A program made the position numbers and the translations under genes. A stretch of 64,000 nt of DNA from Dryas octopetala (lineage: Eukaryota > Streptophyta > Magnoliopsida > Rosales > Rosaceae), in NCBI GenBank assembly GCA_963921425.1, contig OY992834.1, forward strand, positions 26,983,923 through 27,047,922. Reading direction: 5' to 3'. The notes under the pieces are model-generated. The model saw only the letters and a program-made list of their open reading frames with translations. It did no database searches and was not told where the DNA came from. Every line of letters begins with the position of its first letter. The stretch's first letter is position 1. Positions 35,501 through 46,380 of this stretch are shown here, piece by piece.

Positions 35501-36980
35501 AATTTTTGCAAATTTCAGAGACCACATAGTTTAAGTTCTTATATATGTTCTCTTTCATTGATTTGTTTCCATATCTTCAAATTGAATACATCATTTTTTT
35601 CAGTACTTGTAGTATTCACTTTTTATATATATTAAAATCACTTACAGGTTTCACACCCATCACACCCAGGAGAGCTTTGGCACCAAACATGAGAAATATA
35701 GCTTGCAAGAGACCAAGTACTGCACCAAAGATTAGTGCTGTTGATGCTGAAGCAATATGCCTCTTCTCTTTCTTGATTTTTGCCTTCTTATTGTTGCTCA
35801 TAAGAACAGAAGGATGACTGTCCATAATTTTTTTGGAATCTAATCAAAGAAAAACACCAATCCTAAATGTCAGAGTGATAACATTATTTTGAGTTCTTGG
35901 CATATCTGTCAGACAGCTAGAGAGTTAGTGAGTCAAGTGAGGGAGAGTGAGAGAGAGAGAGAGAGAGTACCATTTCCTTGTGGATCATTGTTCTTAGAAG
36001 CATTTCTCTCTGCATTCTCAGGCTTAACATTTTCTGCTATGGATGTTTGTGATACACTGCTTTCAGCTACTCCCTTGTCCGAGTTCTCATGCCCATCATT
36101 CTCACCATTTTCCTTGGCTGCACCATTTTCCATGCCCTCAAGTGCATCATCATCATCTGCCACGGGCTCTTTCATTTTATGAACTTTTTCTTTGGAAGCC
36201 CCTTTTTCCATGTCATCAAGCTGCATGTCTGATCTCTTTTCCAAGTTCTCACCTTTTGCTGACTTGAGGTTAAGTTTTGAAACAGTATCTTCCTCGGCAA
36301 CAAAAGAAGTTGTAATGCTGACCAAAGGGAATATAGTAATCCTTGAAGCTTGATTGAACAAGGCAATAGATACTCCTGCTGCGGCGAGCTCCACTGGACC
36401 TATAGAAAAAAAAAAATCATCTTTCTGATCCCCCCACTTGAAACAAACATCGCGCCTAATATAAATTGATAATCGTAATTATCTTTCGATAATACATTGT
36501 CTAGTGAAGACTAATTAGTGTTGCCAAACACCATACAAGTATATCATATTATGGACATGCAGACATTAATGAAAACAAAATTGTGTCCTAAAAATGGAAT
36601 CCTACAAAGTGCGCGCCTGTCAAGAAAACAAAAGAAGCATACCTATATGACCAATGAATGCTGTGTCAATCAAAGAAGCAACAGGATCAGCAGCTACAGC
36701 CAGAGCAGCAGGGAATGCAATCTGTAGTATCTCCTTACCAAGCACATCCCATTTGAAAACACGCCTGCAATCAATCACGTTCGTAAAACCAATTAGTTCA
36801 CAGAAACATGTATAGATTAGTTTGCAGAGCACAAACTTAGAGAGACGGAGAAAGAGAGAGAGAGATAAAAGTACTAAAAGTTGAACATTAATTGCAACTT
36901 TACCTTGCATCCCTGAAGAAAACACCAACAGGCATCTTCCACTTGCTCACTGGTTCATGCAAATCTTGCTCCTCAGCCAT
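32525..36980 (-). CDS. FRD3: FRD3/DTX43-type MATE citrate transporter, 13 coding exons
   Basis: Exons: 36904-36980, 36643-36764, 35971-36399, 35646-35839, 35112-35247, 34551-34647, 34308-34408, 33919-34082, 33686-33757, 33410-33526, 33204-33299, 33001-33122, 32525-32579. Together 1,782 nt, 593 aa plus TAG, with no frame break. The start MAEEQDLHEP follows a plausible acceptor. Family signs: AADPVASLIDTAFIGHIG (TM1), ITIFPLVSITTSFVAEEDT (TM2), GAPAVLLTLAMQGIFRGLKD, ARLGSTPMAAFQTCLQVWL, FVFDGVNFGASDF and the ending GTGPWRFLR. Relatives in this family are root pericycle citrate effluxers that keep iron soluble in xylem, or aluminium-activated citrate exporters; which applies here cannot be told. 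The loop between TM2 and TM3 (about residues 103-236) is long, acidic and Asn-rich, longer than in Arabidopsis FRD3 as I recall it. Intron 11 has a GC donor. Other introns are GT-AG, 81-464 nt. A paralogous pseudogene lies at 2440-4212. Confidence 0.93.
33123..33203 (-). other. intron 11 of the MATE gene, GC-AG type
   Basis: The exon ends ...TACTCATTG and the intron begins GCAAGT, ending ATCAG before GTTCTGGTGG. Using the next GT instead (GCAA|GT) would shift the frame and break the conserved segment after YSAYSL. GC-AG introns are a minor class spliced by the major spliceosome, and GCAAGT is a strong version of their donor. Confidence 0.8.
34771..34841. repeat. hairpin in intron 5 of the MATE gene
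   Basis: GCGGATGCGTAT (34771-34782) is the perfect inverse of ATACGCATCCGC (34830-34841). Between them the piece GGATGACGTGCTTCTATACA occurs twice with one change. It may be a very small MITE or a solo terminal hairpin. Confidence 0.75.
35947..35968. repeat. (GA)n run abutting the exon 3 splice donor
   Basis: On the gene's strand intron 3 begins GTACTCTCTCTCTC, so the CT run starts at intron base 5. Length changes here would sit beside the donor but would not alter the GT. Confidence 0.85.
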
Positions 36981-36997
36981 GCTTTGGTTGATAGCTG

Positions 36998-39900
36998 CTG
37001 TCAGTTCAAAATGTATCAAGGTTCGTCAATACGATTCGAGTTTGGATGACACCACTTAATAAAAATGCACTTCTCACAGTCTATGTTCAATGTAACTGCC
37101 AACTATCTGAGACCAAGAAATCTCATAAGATCGATCCCAAGAAGGGTCAGATAATGTGAGTTCAGTTATAACAAGGGTGATATCTCAGCACAGTAGTGCC
37201 TCAGATGTCAGAAAATCTAAATGTGACAAAAGGTACAAAAAACACTACAAGTTTGAAGTGGATTTATAGTCCCATCACCACTTAAGTCGGTGATATATGA
37301 TACAACTTTCCTCAGTTATGTTGTTTTGTACACTGAGCATCAATGAATAGAAAGTCTCAAACATGTTATCTTTTGCATATAAAAATACCAACCTTGGCGA
37401 GGAATTCAAAGTTGGAGCAGGGGACCTGTTAAGAGTTTTTCTTAGGTAACTGTTTGTAAAAATTATGTGCTGTTAAACCATCTAACCCCAAACTAATCAG
37501 TAGTAATGGGTAGATAAGCTCCTTACACTGACATCCAATGCTTAAAAAGAAACCAGACAATTCAATTAACATGTTATGTCGCCTGACCAATGGAATGTGG
37601 TCAAACTAGATTGACAGTCTAATTCCATAACATAATATGTCAAATACCAAATAAGGAAGCATTATAAATGCTTAAAATGCCTAATATGTGATGTTATATT
37701 CTCAACCAGACCGAAATAACCATAGCATAAATATATCCCATAAAGAATTAAAAATAAAAAATAAATAAGGTTGCTGAATTTCAATACCTAAATAGAGCTA
37801 GCAAAGGTTACCCGCCAATTATATATTAAAACTCTTGACTATCTATGAATACATAATTAGCAGGTAATCAACATATACAAGGGTGAAACTTTGGATTAAA
37901 AGTTTGAATATATTAATAGTAAGAAAATTTGTTCCATGCCATTTGCCATTCGGCTAAGTGGGATTCAGGCAAGGACAAAAATATATAAGTATCTTAAAAT
38001 AAATAAATAAGGTGTAGTAGTTAAACACAATGCAGAAGAGGAAAGGACAACGTAGGTGTCACCAAACTTAGATACTGCTTGAACCTCCCTTGGTTCTATA
38101 AGCCCCTGATAACACCATATCAAGTCATTATGGGGAAGGTGTCTTCTATATCAAGTACCAATAAAAAACTCAAGTCTAATTTTTTGTTCAAACAAGAACA
38201 CAACGTTCAAAAAGATTGACGAGAAAAAATGATCCTTCAATTCTGTCCATGTCTGTGTGAACCTTCCTAGTAAAGAAGATTCGACCTGTCTTTTTATATG
38301 AAAATATATGGGTTCGAATAGTAGACAGCTATGGAGTATGGGATCAATATAATTTTTTTTTGGGTTGTTTTAGTATACTTGTTTTTTATGTGCGATCTTG
38401 AAAAGTATGCGTGAGTAAACGAGTGGTTATATTACTTTTGAGGTGTCTGGTTAAATGTAGAAATAAGGAGATGGTATTCATATTGGCCTGTATGGTAGAT
38501 TGGTAGAAAAGCCCAAACGTTTGTACCTTAACTGCCATTTCCATAAGTTTAAAGTTTAAACTATTAAGATTTAGATTAATAAATATTTTATATTTTAGTA
38601 CTCTAGCTTTCCAAAATTAAAGGACTCAAGAAGATGACCATAAAATTCTAATTTGAAGTTTTAGGTATAAAGTTGCTTAAATGGAATGTTAACAGTACAA
38701 TATCTGATTTGTATTAGGATTTATTGTATCCATAGTAATTTCAAATTCAAATGTCATTTTATATATAACTGTGTTTTCAAAGGCATGCCTCATGGCCATG
38801 CTCTCACTTGTTCTACAAAAAACATGAAAGACTTGCGCCTTTCTACACAAGGCTTACGCCTAGCGTATGTTTTGTGATAGAAATGAGCAAAGCACAAAAA
38901 GTATCAACTTTTGAAACGTTCTTTCTTTAATTTATCTTTTCACTTTTTCTTTTTCACCTTTTTAGTATTATTTGGGTATAATTTGAATACTGAAATGCTG
39001 ACGAGGCTTATCCATGAACGCTTTGCCTTACACTTTTTCCCCACTACATCTTTTTAGACTTTTATCTATTTAATATTTTTCCAAAAAAATACTGATTAAA
39101 TATCAAAAACCTATAGGACCTATAGGACTTTGCAGTCTTGCGTCACTACGTTTTGTTGCTCTATCACAATTTTCAAAAACCTAAAATATTGACCGATAAA
39201 TCTTTTATAATTTTAACATTATAATCACCTAGTCTAGTACTCTTCATAGTATTGAAATCACTTCATAGAATTTACATGGGTACAAATTTTCGTGACCATC
39301 TCTATATCTGTGAATGTGTCTTTTTTTTTAACTTATTTACGCTGCTAGTCACATACTCACACGTAACTGCGGATATGACTCATAGAATCAAACAAAGATC
39401 TGTGAGAGATGGAGAGTGCAGCCTGCATGCGTATCGTGTGATTTTCATCTACCATGGACAAAATGCTAGGTAGGCAGTTATGAAAAAAACAAAGACAAAA
39501 AAAAAAAAAAAAGGTATTGCTAAGGATGTTAAATTTGTGTACCAAATTTTGATCACAAATAATCTGATCCGTGTGTTTTTTTTTTTTAATGAACTAATGG
39601 GCTTAAGCAGTTGGAAACAAAACAAAAACCACCTAGGCCTAGTCATGCCTAACAAATCTTTATACAACAACTCATTAACAGAGGGCGATGAGAGTCAAAA
39701 ATATGTAAACTCAAACTTAACCCAAAAACTAAACTACCAAATTTTAATTATAATAATGTAATCGTATTTTATTGATTCATATCTGAGTTCACTTAAAGAG
39801 TTCATTTATTTATAACAAGTAAAATATTGGCACGTGTACATACATACTAATATATCATTTGAAATTCACATTTAATACACAAATTTAGAAGAGTTTCATA

Positions 39901-42125
39901 ATATTTTTTTTAATTAAAAAAAATTAAGATGCTCATAAAAATGAGCGTGGAAAATTGAGGATGTTAAGATGGATATGTACAATAATCACATTTTGAGAAG
40001 GTTATAGTTAAGGAAACACATTGGGGACAATGACAGAGATTGACTACCGTAGTCTTATAGAAATAGATGGAGATAATTAGAAAGAATATGGCAATTAATT
40101 ATGTGTTTTGACAAAAACATTTCCAGCATTTTCAAACGTTGAAATCTATAAGTTTCTAAAACTCTATTTCAAGGAATGATTATGGAATTCAATTCCTAGA
40201 ATCTGGTTCCGAGAAACAAACATAGCAATAGCTCAATAGAAATTATATCATGACTTATTGGCTTTATGGTATCAAGAAATTATTTTGTCTAATCATAATA
40301 TTGTCATATAGTGTAATTAATCAACATATTATAATATGGGTGTCATAGTATCAATAACGTTCATCTAAGTTATATTACGTGGATTAGTTTTACCACGTAG
40401 TGGTGTTATGATTATATAGAATAATTTCTCATTATTTAAGTTCATTAATTCATCATCAATTATATGCTTATTTGCATTTGGTTGAATATATCATTTTCCA
40501 ATTTGGACAAGAGTTTGTAACAAAGTGTGACACGTGAACTAGCTAGATTTGCCTCTGATACAAAACTAAAAAATTCATAAAGCACAAATTGCACTTCAGA
40601 TCAAGACTCAACCAACTAATAATGTAAAACTCTCTCAAAGATGGAAAAATGAAAAACACAAGTTTACTCTTAAGACTTGTGAAAAAGTCGAATATGCTAT
40701 GTAAATTTGGATGAGAGAATTATGTAAAGCCTATGAGAATTTTCGAAAATCAATTCATGACTGAATGAGTAATGCCCATATTAATTAATTATAGTTGTAA
40801 ATTAAAGTGACTATTTGAAATGAAATGTCTTTTCTTGAAAGGCAATGGACAGAATTATTCAATACATAACATTTTAATTGTTTCAAAAGTCGCCATCTAC
40901 ATGTACATGGGCTTTCGACCCAAAAAAAAAACATGTACATGGGCTAAGCTTCATTAAGTTTGAATGAAACCCACAAGGACCAATACTAAATCGTATAATA
41001 ACTTTTCCATTTGAGAAGTTACATGCCTTAAGATTATAAACCATTCTAATTTCCATTCAAATAAATTTTAATAATGAAATATTAAATTTTCCAACAAAAG
41101 CAATTATATGAGACTCAAATGTTGTTAAACAATTTGTTGTGGAGTTGCATATCTTGGAATTTGCTCTAAGGCCTCCATATAAGAAAGTTGTTTTTCTAAG
41201 TGTTCATAGTGTATACTTTATACTAAAGTAATCTATAGTAGTGGATTTGGTCCAAAAATGTGAGTAGTGGAAGTTGAATAAGTAGCATTGCAATTGGTTT
41301 AAGAAATTTTTTTTTTTTTTTAAAGAAACTTATAAAAGATTTGGCATGCGGGTCTTTAGTTGGGAATTTGGGATAGGCACAACCCAGAGGAGACTGGGGA
41401 GGGCCCACAAAGGTAGTGGACAAGGCATTGATTAAATGATTAGAATAATATAAACTTCCGTACTTTACCGTCCAGTACGGGACTCGTAGGTTCCTATGGT
41501 GTGGGGAGCACTTGTGTGTTTGTGGGCCCAGAGAAAGCCCATTACGGACGGCCGATGCTACAAAATATGAAAACTCGAAGGCATTACAATACCTCTATGT
41601 ATCTATGCCTTGTGTGGGGAGCACTCGTAGGCATTACATGCAATACCTCTATGTGAGGCCGATGCTACAAAATATGAAAACTCGAAGAAAACGATTGATG
41701 AGCAATTCTTGCTATCTAAGTTAGACTTTTTGGTGTATAGAAGGCAATCAAATAATAGTGGATTTCACTTTTTTTTTTTTTTTTCTCAGAATCTGACATA
41801 TTATAATCAACCTATGATTTAATTTCTAAGCGAAGAAAAAACAAACATGTCAATGGATTTGCATGGAATGTATGTGTTTAATTAATATTAAACTTAAAAG
41901 TAAAAAGAGGTGCATGCACCTGTGTAGTATGCAAGCATATTACATGCATGTGGAAGAGAAAGATGCATGAATGAGACACAAAGAACTAAGCAGCTCCATG
42001 CGAGAAGCATGCATGCATATATAGATCATGAATAAGAAGCACTTGAAAGTTGAAAGCAACATGTATGTATATATATATAGGGAGTGAAGGACAAGGAAAG
42101 GAGAGCTTATCATTGATTTGCATAC
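36998..42125 (-). other. probable long 5' leader intron of the MATE gene
   Basis: On the minus strand an acceptor (TGACAG at 36998) stands 17 bases before the ATG, and a donor AAG|GTATGC lies at 42125. The 5.1 kb between holds no coding frame that I trust. It contains an A-run (39495-39512), AT-rich sequence, a 31-base local duplication (41551 and 41657), and sequence at 38060-38180 resembling 30400-30560. A second leader exon near 37395 (AAG|GTTGGT) is possible. Leader introns in this gene family are known, but transcript data are needed to prove this one. Confidence 0.4.
41495..41690. repeat. local duplication of short blocks
   Basis: The block GGCCGATGCTACAAAATATG plus 11 more bases occurs at about 41551 and 41657. 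The blocks GTGTGGGGAGCACT and CAATACCTCTATGT are each also duplicated between 41500 and 41650, giving an interlaced pattern. Confidence 0.75.
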
Positions 42126-42245
42126 CTTTGCGCTAGCTTATTGTTGATCTCTGTGCACACACAGACACACAGCATGCACAGAGCAAAGCTATCAGCTCTT
42201 TTCACCAACTTAGTTATTTCTTTTGCTAATTGCTAGCTCAATTTC
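42126..42245 (-). other. candidate non-coding leader exon of the MATE gene
   Basis: About 120 bases downstream of the candidate TATA box on the minus strand. It ends in GCGCAAAG followed by GTATGC, and has no ATG-initiated frame of note. The start is set only by the usual distance of about 30 bases from TATA. Confidence 0.4.
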
Positions 42246-42270
42246 CTTCCACACAAAGCCCTAACTAGGC

Positions 42271-42277
42271 TTTTATA
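42271..42277 (-). promoter_or_regulatory. candidate TATA box for the MATE gene
   Basis: TATAAAA on the minus strand within CTTATAAAAGCC. A GA-rich run (42355-42386) lies upstream, as is common in plant promoters. Confidence 0.4.
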
Positions 42278-42354
42278 AGTACTCTTCCCTCACTCTCTTA
42301 TCTCTATATAGCTCCAAAATAAATAAATAAAAGAAATGGTAATGCATAACACAC

Positions 42355-42386
42355 ACAGAGAGAGAGATAGAGAGAGAGAGAGAGAG
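42355..42386. repeat. (GA)n run
   Basis: Impure AG run, about 80 bases upstream of the candidate TATA box. Confidence 0.85.
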
Positions 42387-42905
42387 GGGCACACAAGTTT
42401 CATTCTTTTAAGAGTCAAGAAAAGCTCTACTTGTTTTTTTTTTCAGTATTTTAATTTTAGTTATGAAAAGATAAAATGAATTCCTATATTTTTTGAGTAT
42501 AAATAGAATTATATAAATTATTAAATTTATATTACACGATTAAATTAAAAATAGCAGTGAATCCAAATTCAAGAAAGATACTCACAAAAAGAAAGCTAAA
42601 GACGCAAAAAGATTTGGATTACCAATCCTTGGACGACAGCGCTGCAATTTTGGCTAGAGATTTGTATAAATTTGCAGAGGCTCACGAACGAGTTTAGTTA
42701 GATTCATGAAAAGGTGGGTAGTCCACCACCAACGTAAGCTAGCCACAAATTTCTACTTATTTATTTATTTAATTATATATATGATTTAGTTCTTGTCCTA
42801 TTTGTGATACAAAATGAAGTGCTTCTAGCTGGTAGCAATCAAACCTTTTTTGCAAATGTGGGCTACGTAGGATTCCCAATACCCCAATTATATGGCTGGA
42901 ATTGC

Positions 42906-42931
42906 TATATATATATATATATATATATATT
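42906..42931. repeat. (TA)n microsatellite
   Basis: Perfect TA run of about 26 bases. Confidence 0.9.
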
Positions 42932-43109
42932 CCCCGATCGTGACCTAATTTTTACCGGCTACACATTCTCTATCATGTATAATTGGTTAATTTTATTATC
43001 TATTAATTAAGTTTCTAATCAAGAGTCATTTCTGCAAAAAAAAAAAAATAGATAAAATAGAAACCATTAAAACATCTATTGTGATGGAATAAATAAACAA
43101 ATATAATGA

Positions 43110-43425
43110 TTTCAGTAAACACTTGAAATGATGATTATTTAATTTTAATTGAACGACTTCCGATTAGTCTAATTTTTGCAAAGATGATTTTTGAATTGAG
43201 ACATGGAAAATATACTACCTCGATTATCAAATTACAATGCGGAGCGGGTTCCACAAACAAGTTTATTTAAGGAATCCTTAGGCTCACTCTATATTGTATT
43301 TCAATGATTTGAGCTGTCTATTTTTTAGGTCTCTATGCAAAGACCATTTCAACAAAAAATTAAATATATTAAAACTATTTAACAATTGATTAAATGGTCA
43401 TCATTTCAAGTATTTGTTAAAAAAA
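43110..43425. mobile_element. foldback MITE sharing the common core
   Basis: The left end AACACTTGAAATGATGATTA and the right end CATCATTTCAAGTATTTGTT are inverted copies. The interior has the core shared by many elements here: a TTTTTGCAAAGATGATTTTTGAA-type block and, inverted, a TTTTTTAGGTCTCTATGCAA block. Confidence 0.65.
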
Positions 43426-43962
43426 TAACGTTTGTCTATTTATTTGGTCAAAGTTGAATACCGTAATGCTTTTTAATTTGTCTAATCAGTTATAAAAATA
43501 ATCTTTAAATATAAGCTTAAAAAATAAATAATTAAAATTATTAAAATATAATATAAAATGAACCACACGATAAATCTTTAAGCAAGTAATACACTCATTG
43601 GCTCACCTCATCCTGCACGGAGGATCAGATAAATGTAAAAAATAAAGGAGCAGCCTCATTCTATTAGATAAGTGTTTAACATAATAGATGGTAAAAGATA
43701 AGTACGTGGAACGAATGAGGACAAAATTTTTAAACTCATAACTATCTGATATTAGATTGAGTTCTTATAATATGTTAAATAATCACGTACTGGCGGGTAG
43801 TTGTCTCTAATTACATGATGATGCGACCTGATCTGGATATAATTAACAGGGAAAACTTTGTGCATGCGTGTGGTAATTTCTTAAATCTATTGTGGCAACT
43901 ATTTTAAAACTGTGCTACGGATGATTGTCATTCACGCAATATATATATATATATATATATAG

Positions 43963-44700
43963 GATTTAAATCATCTCCTAATCTTGCTAACCTTTTAATT
44001 ATAAAGTGATACATATTTTTTATAACATATTTTGGTTCACACTTATTAAAAGTTATAATTATCAAATCAAAATAATTAAAAAATAAGAAAAACAAAAAAA
44101 CCATAAGCCAGCCCTCCCTCCCTCCCTCCCTCCAACTCCTTTCTTTCTCTCTCTTCCCCACCCACGTCACTTCATCCCCCCCTCCCTCTTTTTTCTTCTT
44201 CTTCCTCCTCCTCCTCTTTTTTCTTATTTTTCTTTCTCCTGCTCTGAAGATACATATAAAAAATTAAAACAAAAGGCTAAGAATTCAATCCCCCCCATGA
44301 TTTGTAGATCCCCAAATCCACCCCTCCTTCTTCTTCTTATTCTTCAATACATATATAAAATTTACAAAATAAAAATAAAAAGCCAAAAATCCCCCACTAA
44401 CAATTTGCAAACCTCCCAAACCTACCCCCTCACATATTATAGTATCTGCAAATTCCTCACACCCACCTCCTTTTTCTTTTTCTTTTTTGTTGTAGATACA
44501 TAGAATTAAAAGAAAATTATCAATATAAATATATTTTAATTATTTGAAAAAAAAAAACTTTTTTAATTATTTTGATTTCGTAATTATAGCTTTAAATGAG
44601 TGTGAACCATAGGATATTATAAAAGACATGTGTCACTCCACAATTAAAAGGTTAGCAAGGTTAGGAGATTAGAGTGCTTAGGAGAGGATCCAAATATATA
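43963..44700. mobile_element. foldback element with pyrimidine-rich centre
   Basis: The left arm (about 43963-44095, with TCTTGCTAACCTTTTAATTA) is the inverse of the right arm (about 44560-44695, with TAATTAAAAGGTTAGCAAGG-like sequence). The centre is a long C/T-rich stretch with CCCTCCCTCC and TTCTTCTTC runs. TA repeats flank both ends (43937-43961, 44695-44712). Confidence 0.7.
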
Positions 44701-44712
44701 TATATATATATA

Positions 44713-45118
44713 CAATAATGCTCTAAAACTAACTAGATAGTAAATTAATACAAAGCTAACCACCTTGTTGGGTCCACCACACAATGTAACCTCAAAATCC
44801 GAACCGTCTATTTTTTAGGCACTACTTCAAAGATCATCCTTATAAAAAATCTCCAAAATCGAAAGTCATTTAGTCATTTGATTATAACAACAACTATTTA
44901 TATGCTTTTATCGAAAACATTGATCGTCAATTAATTGATCTCAATTAGATGACTAAATGATTTCGATTTAGTTGATTTTTTGCAATGATGATTTTTGAAG
45001 TATGACCTAAATAATTGATGGTTCGGATTATGAGATTAGTTATGTGGTGGTCCCAAAAGCATGGTTAGTTTTGTATTAACTTATTAACCAGTTAGTTTTA
45101 AAGCATTCCTCTATATAT
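44713..45118. mobile_element. foldback MITE, cluster copy 1
   Basis: The left end AATGCTCTAAAACTAACTAG is the inverse of the right end TAGTTTTAAAGCATT. Half elements mirror each other around 44920. It contains the core TAGTTGATTTTTTGCAATGA and GGTTCGGATTATGAGATTAG. TA repeats flank it. Confidence 0.75.
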
Positions 45119-45124
45119 ATATAT

Positions 45125-45345
45125 AAATGCTCTAAAGTTAATCAGTTAGTAATATAATAAGGTGCTAACTATCATTTTGGGACTCACTACACAATGTATT
45201 TCATGATCCAAACCGTTCATATTTTAGGTCTCCAATTAAAGGTCAACCAAATCATAAATCATTAGCTATTTGATTATCATTACAATCATTTTATGTTTTA
45301 TTGAAAATCTTGTGTTCATCCATTTACATGAGCACAATTAGCTTA
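45125..45345. mobile_element. foldback MITE, cluster copy 2 (truncated)
   Basis: Left half only: AATGCTCTAAAGTTAATCAG to the ATTTGATTATCATTACAATC region, then a short tail into a TA run. The right arm is missing. Confidence 0.6.
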
Positions 45346-45367
45346 TTAATATATATATATATAAACA

Positions 45368-45760
45368 ATAATGTTCTAAAATTAATTGGTCATCAAGTTA
45401 ATACAAAACTAACTACCTTATTAGACCCACCACACAATGTAATCTCAAATATGAACTGTCCATTTTAGCCCCTACTACAAAGATTATCTCTGTCATAATT
45501 TCTAAAATCGGAAGTCATTTAGCCATTTGATTATAATAACAACTATTTATATGTTTTTATAAAAAACAGTGATCGTCTATTTATTTTATCACAATTAGAT
45601 AACTAAATAATTTTCGATTTAGTTGATTTTTTTCAATGATGATCTTTGAAGTAGGGCCTAAAAAATGAACGGTTCAGATTATGAAATTAGTTATGTAGTG
45701 AACTCAAAAGTATGGTTAGCTTCGTATTAATTTGTCAACCAATTAGCTTTAGAATACTCA
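45368..45760. mobile_element. foldback MITE, cluster copy 3
   Basis: AATGTTCTAAAATTAATTGG at the left mirrors CAATTAGCTTTAGAATACTC at the right. Interior order is the same as copy 1, with CGATTTAGTTGATTTTTTTC and AAAAATGAACGGTTCAGATT. Confidence 0.75.
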
Positions 45761-45785
45761 TATAAATAAATAAATATATATATAG

Positions 45786-46190
45786 AGGAGAGCTCTAAAG
45801 CTAATTAATTAGCAAGTTAATACGAAGCTAACCATGCTTTTGAGCCCACCACGTCACATCACTAATTTCATAATTCGAACCATCAATTATTTAGACCCTA
45901 CTTCAAAGATCATCATTGCAAAAAATCAATTAAATAGAAAATTATGTAGTCATCTAATTGAGATCAAATAAATAAACGATTAGTATTTTCGATAAAAGCA
46001 TAGAAATAGTTGTTATTATAATCAAATGGCTAAATGACTTCTGATTTTGGAGATTTTTTACATGAATGATCTTTGAAGTAGAGCCTAAAAAATAAATGGT
46101 TCAGATTTTGAAATTACATTGTGCAGTGGGCCTAACAGGATGATTAGTTTTGTATTAACTTACTAACTAGTTAGTTTTAAAGCATTTTTT
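45786..46190. mobile_element. foldback MITE, cluster copy 4
   Basis: Same family, ends AGAGCTCTAAAGCTAATTAA and TAGTTAGTTTTAAAGCATTT, with the core at about 45900-45935 and 46055-46110. It is flanked by TATATA on both sides. Confidence 0.75.
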
Positions 46191-46323
46191 ATATATATAT
46201 ATAAAACCCAACCACATATTTGAGAATAAAAGTGTTACTTAAGGTTTGTTTGGTTTATCATTAATGCTGGCATTTAATATTGCGGAGAATACATCAATGC
46301 GACTTGTGTATGTGTTTAGAATT

Positions 46324-46324
<1 letters not shown>

Positions 46325-46362
<38 letters not shown>
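46325..46362. repeat. (AG)19 microsatellite
   Basis: Perfect AG run of 38 bases just left of the large palindrome. Confidence 0.95.
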
Positions 46363-46365
<3 letters not shown>

Positions 46366-46380
46366 TGTTTAGTATGATAA

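Noticed and set aside
36043-36267. Plus-strand frame opposite MATE exon 3
   Set aside because: It is antisense to a low-complexity coding region whose minus-strand frame is supported by splice sites and family motifs.
38780-39050. Words like TTGCGCCTTT and ACGCCTAGCG suggesting another hAT element
   Set aside because: No matching inverted termini or target duplication could be found.
39480-39761. Lys-rich frame of 93 codons
   Set aside because: Created by a poly-A run followed by low-complexity sequence; no homology or splice context.
44297-44503. Frame in the pyrimidine-rich centre of a foldback element
   Set aside because: Low-complexity C/T sequence between inverted arms; no gene features.
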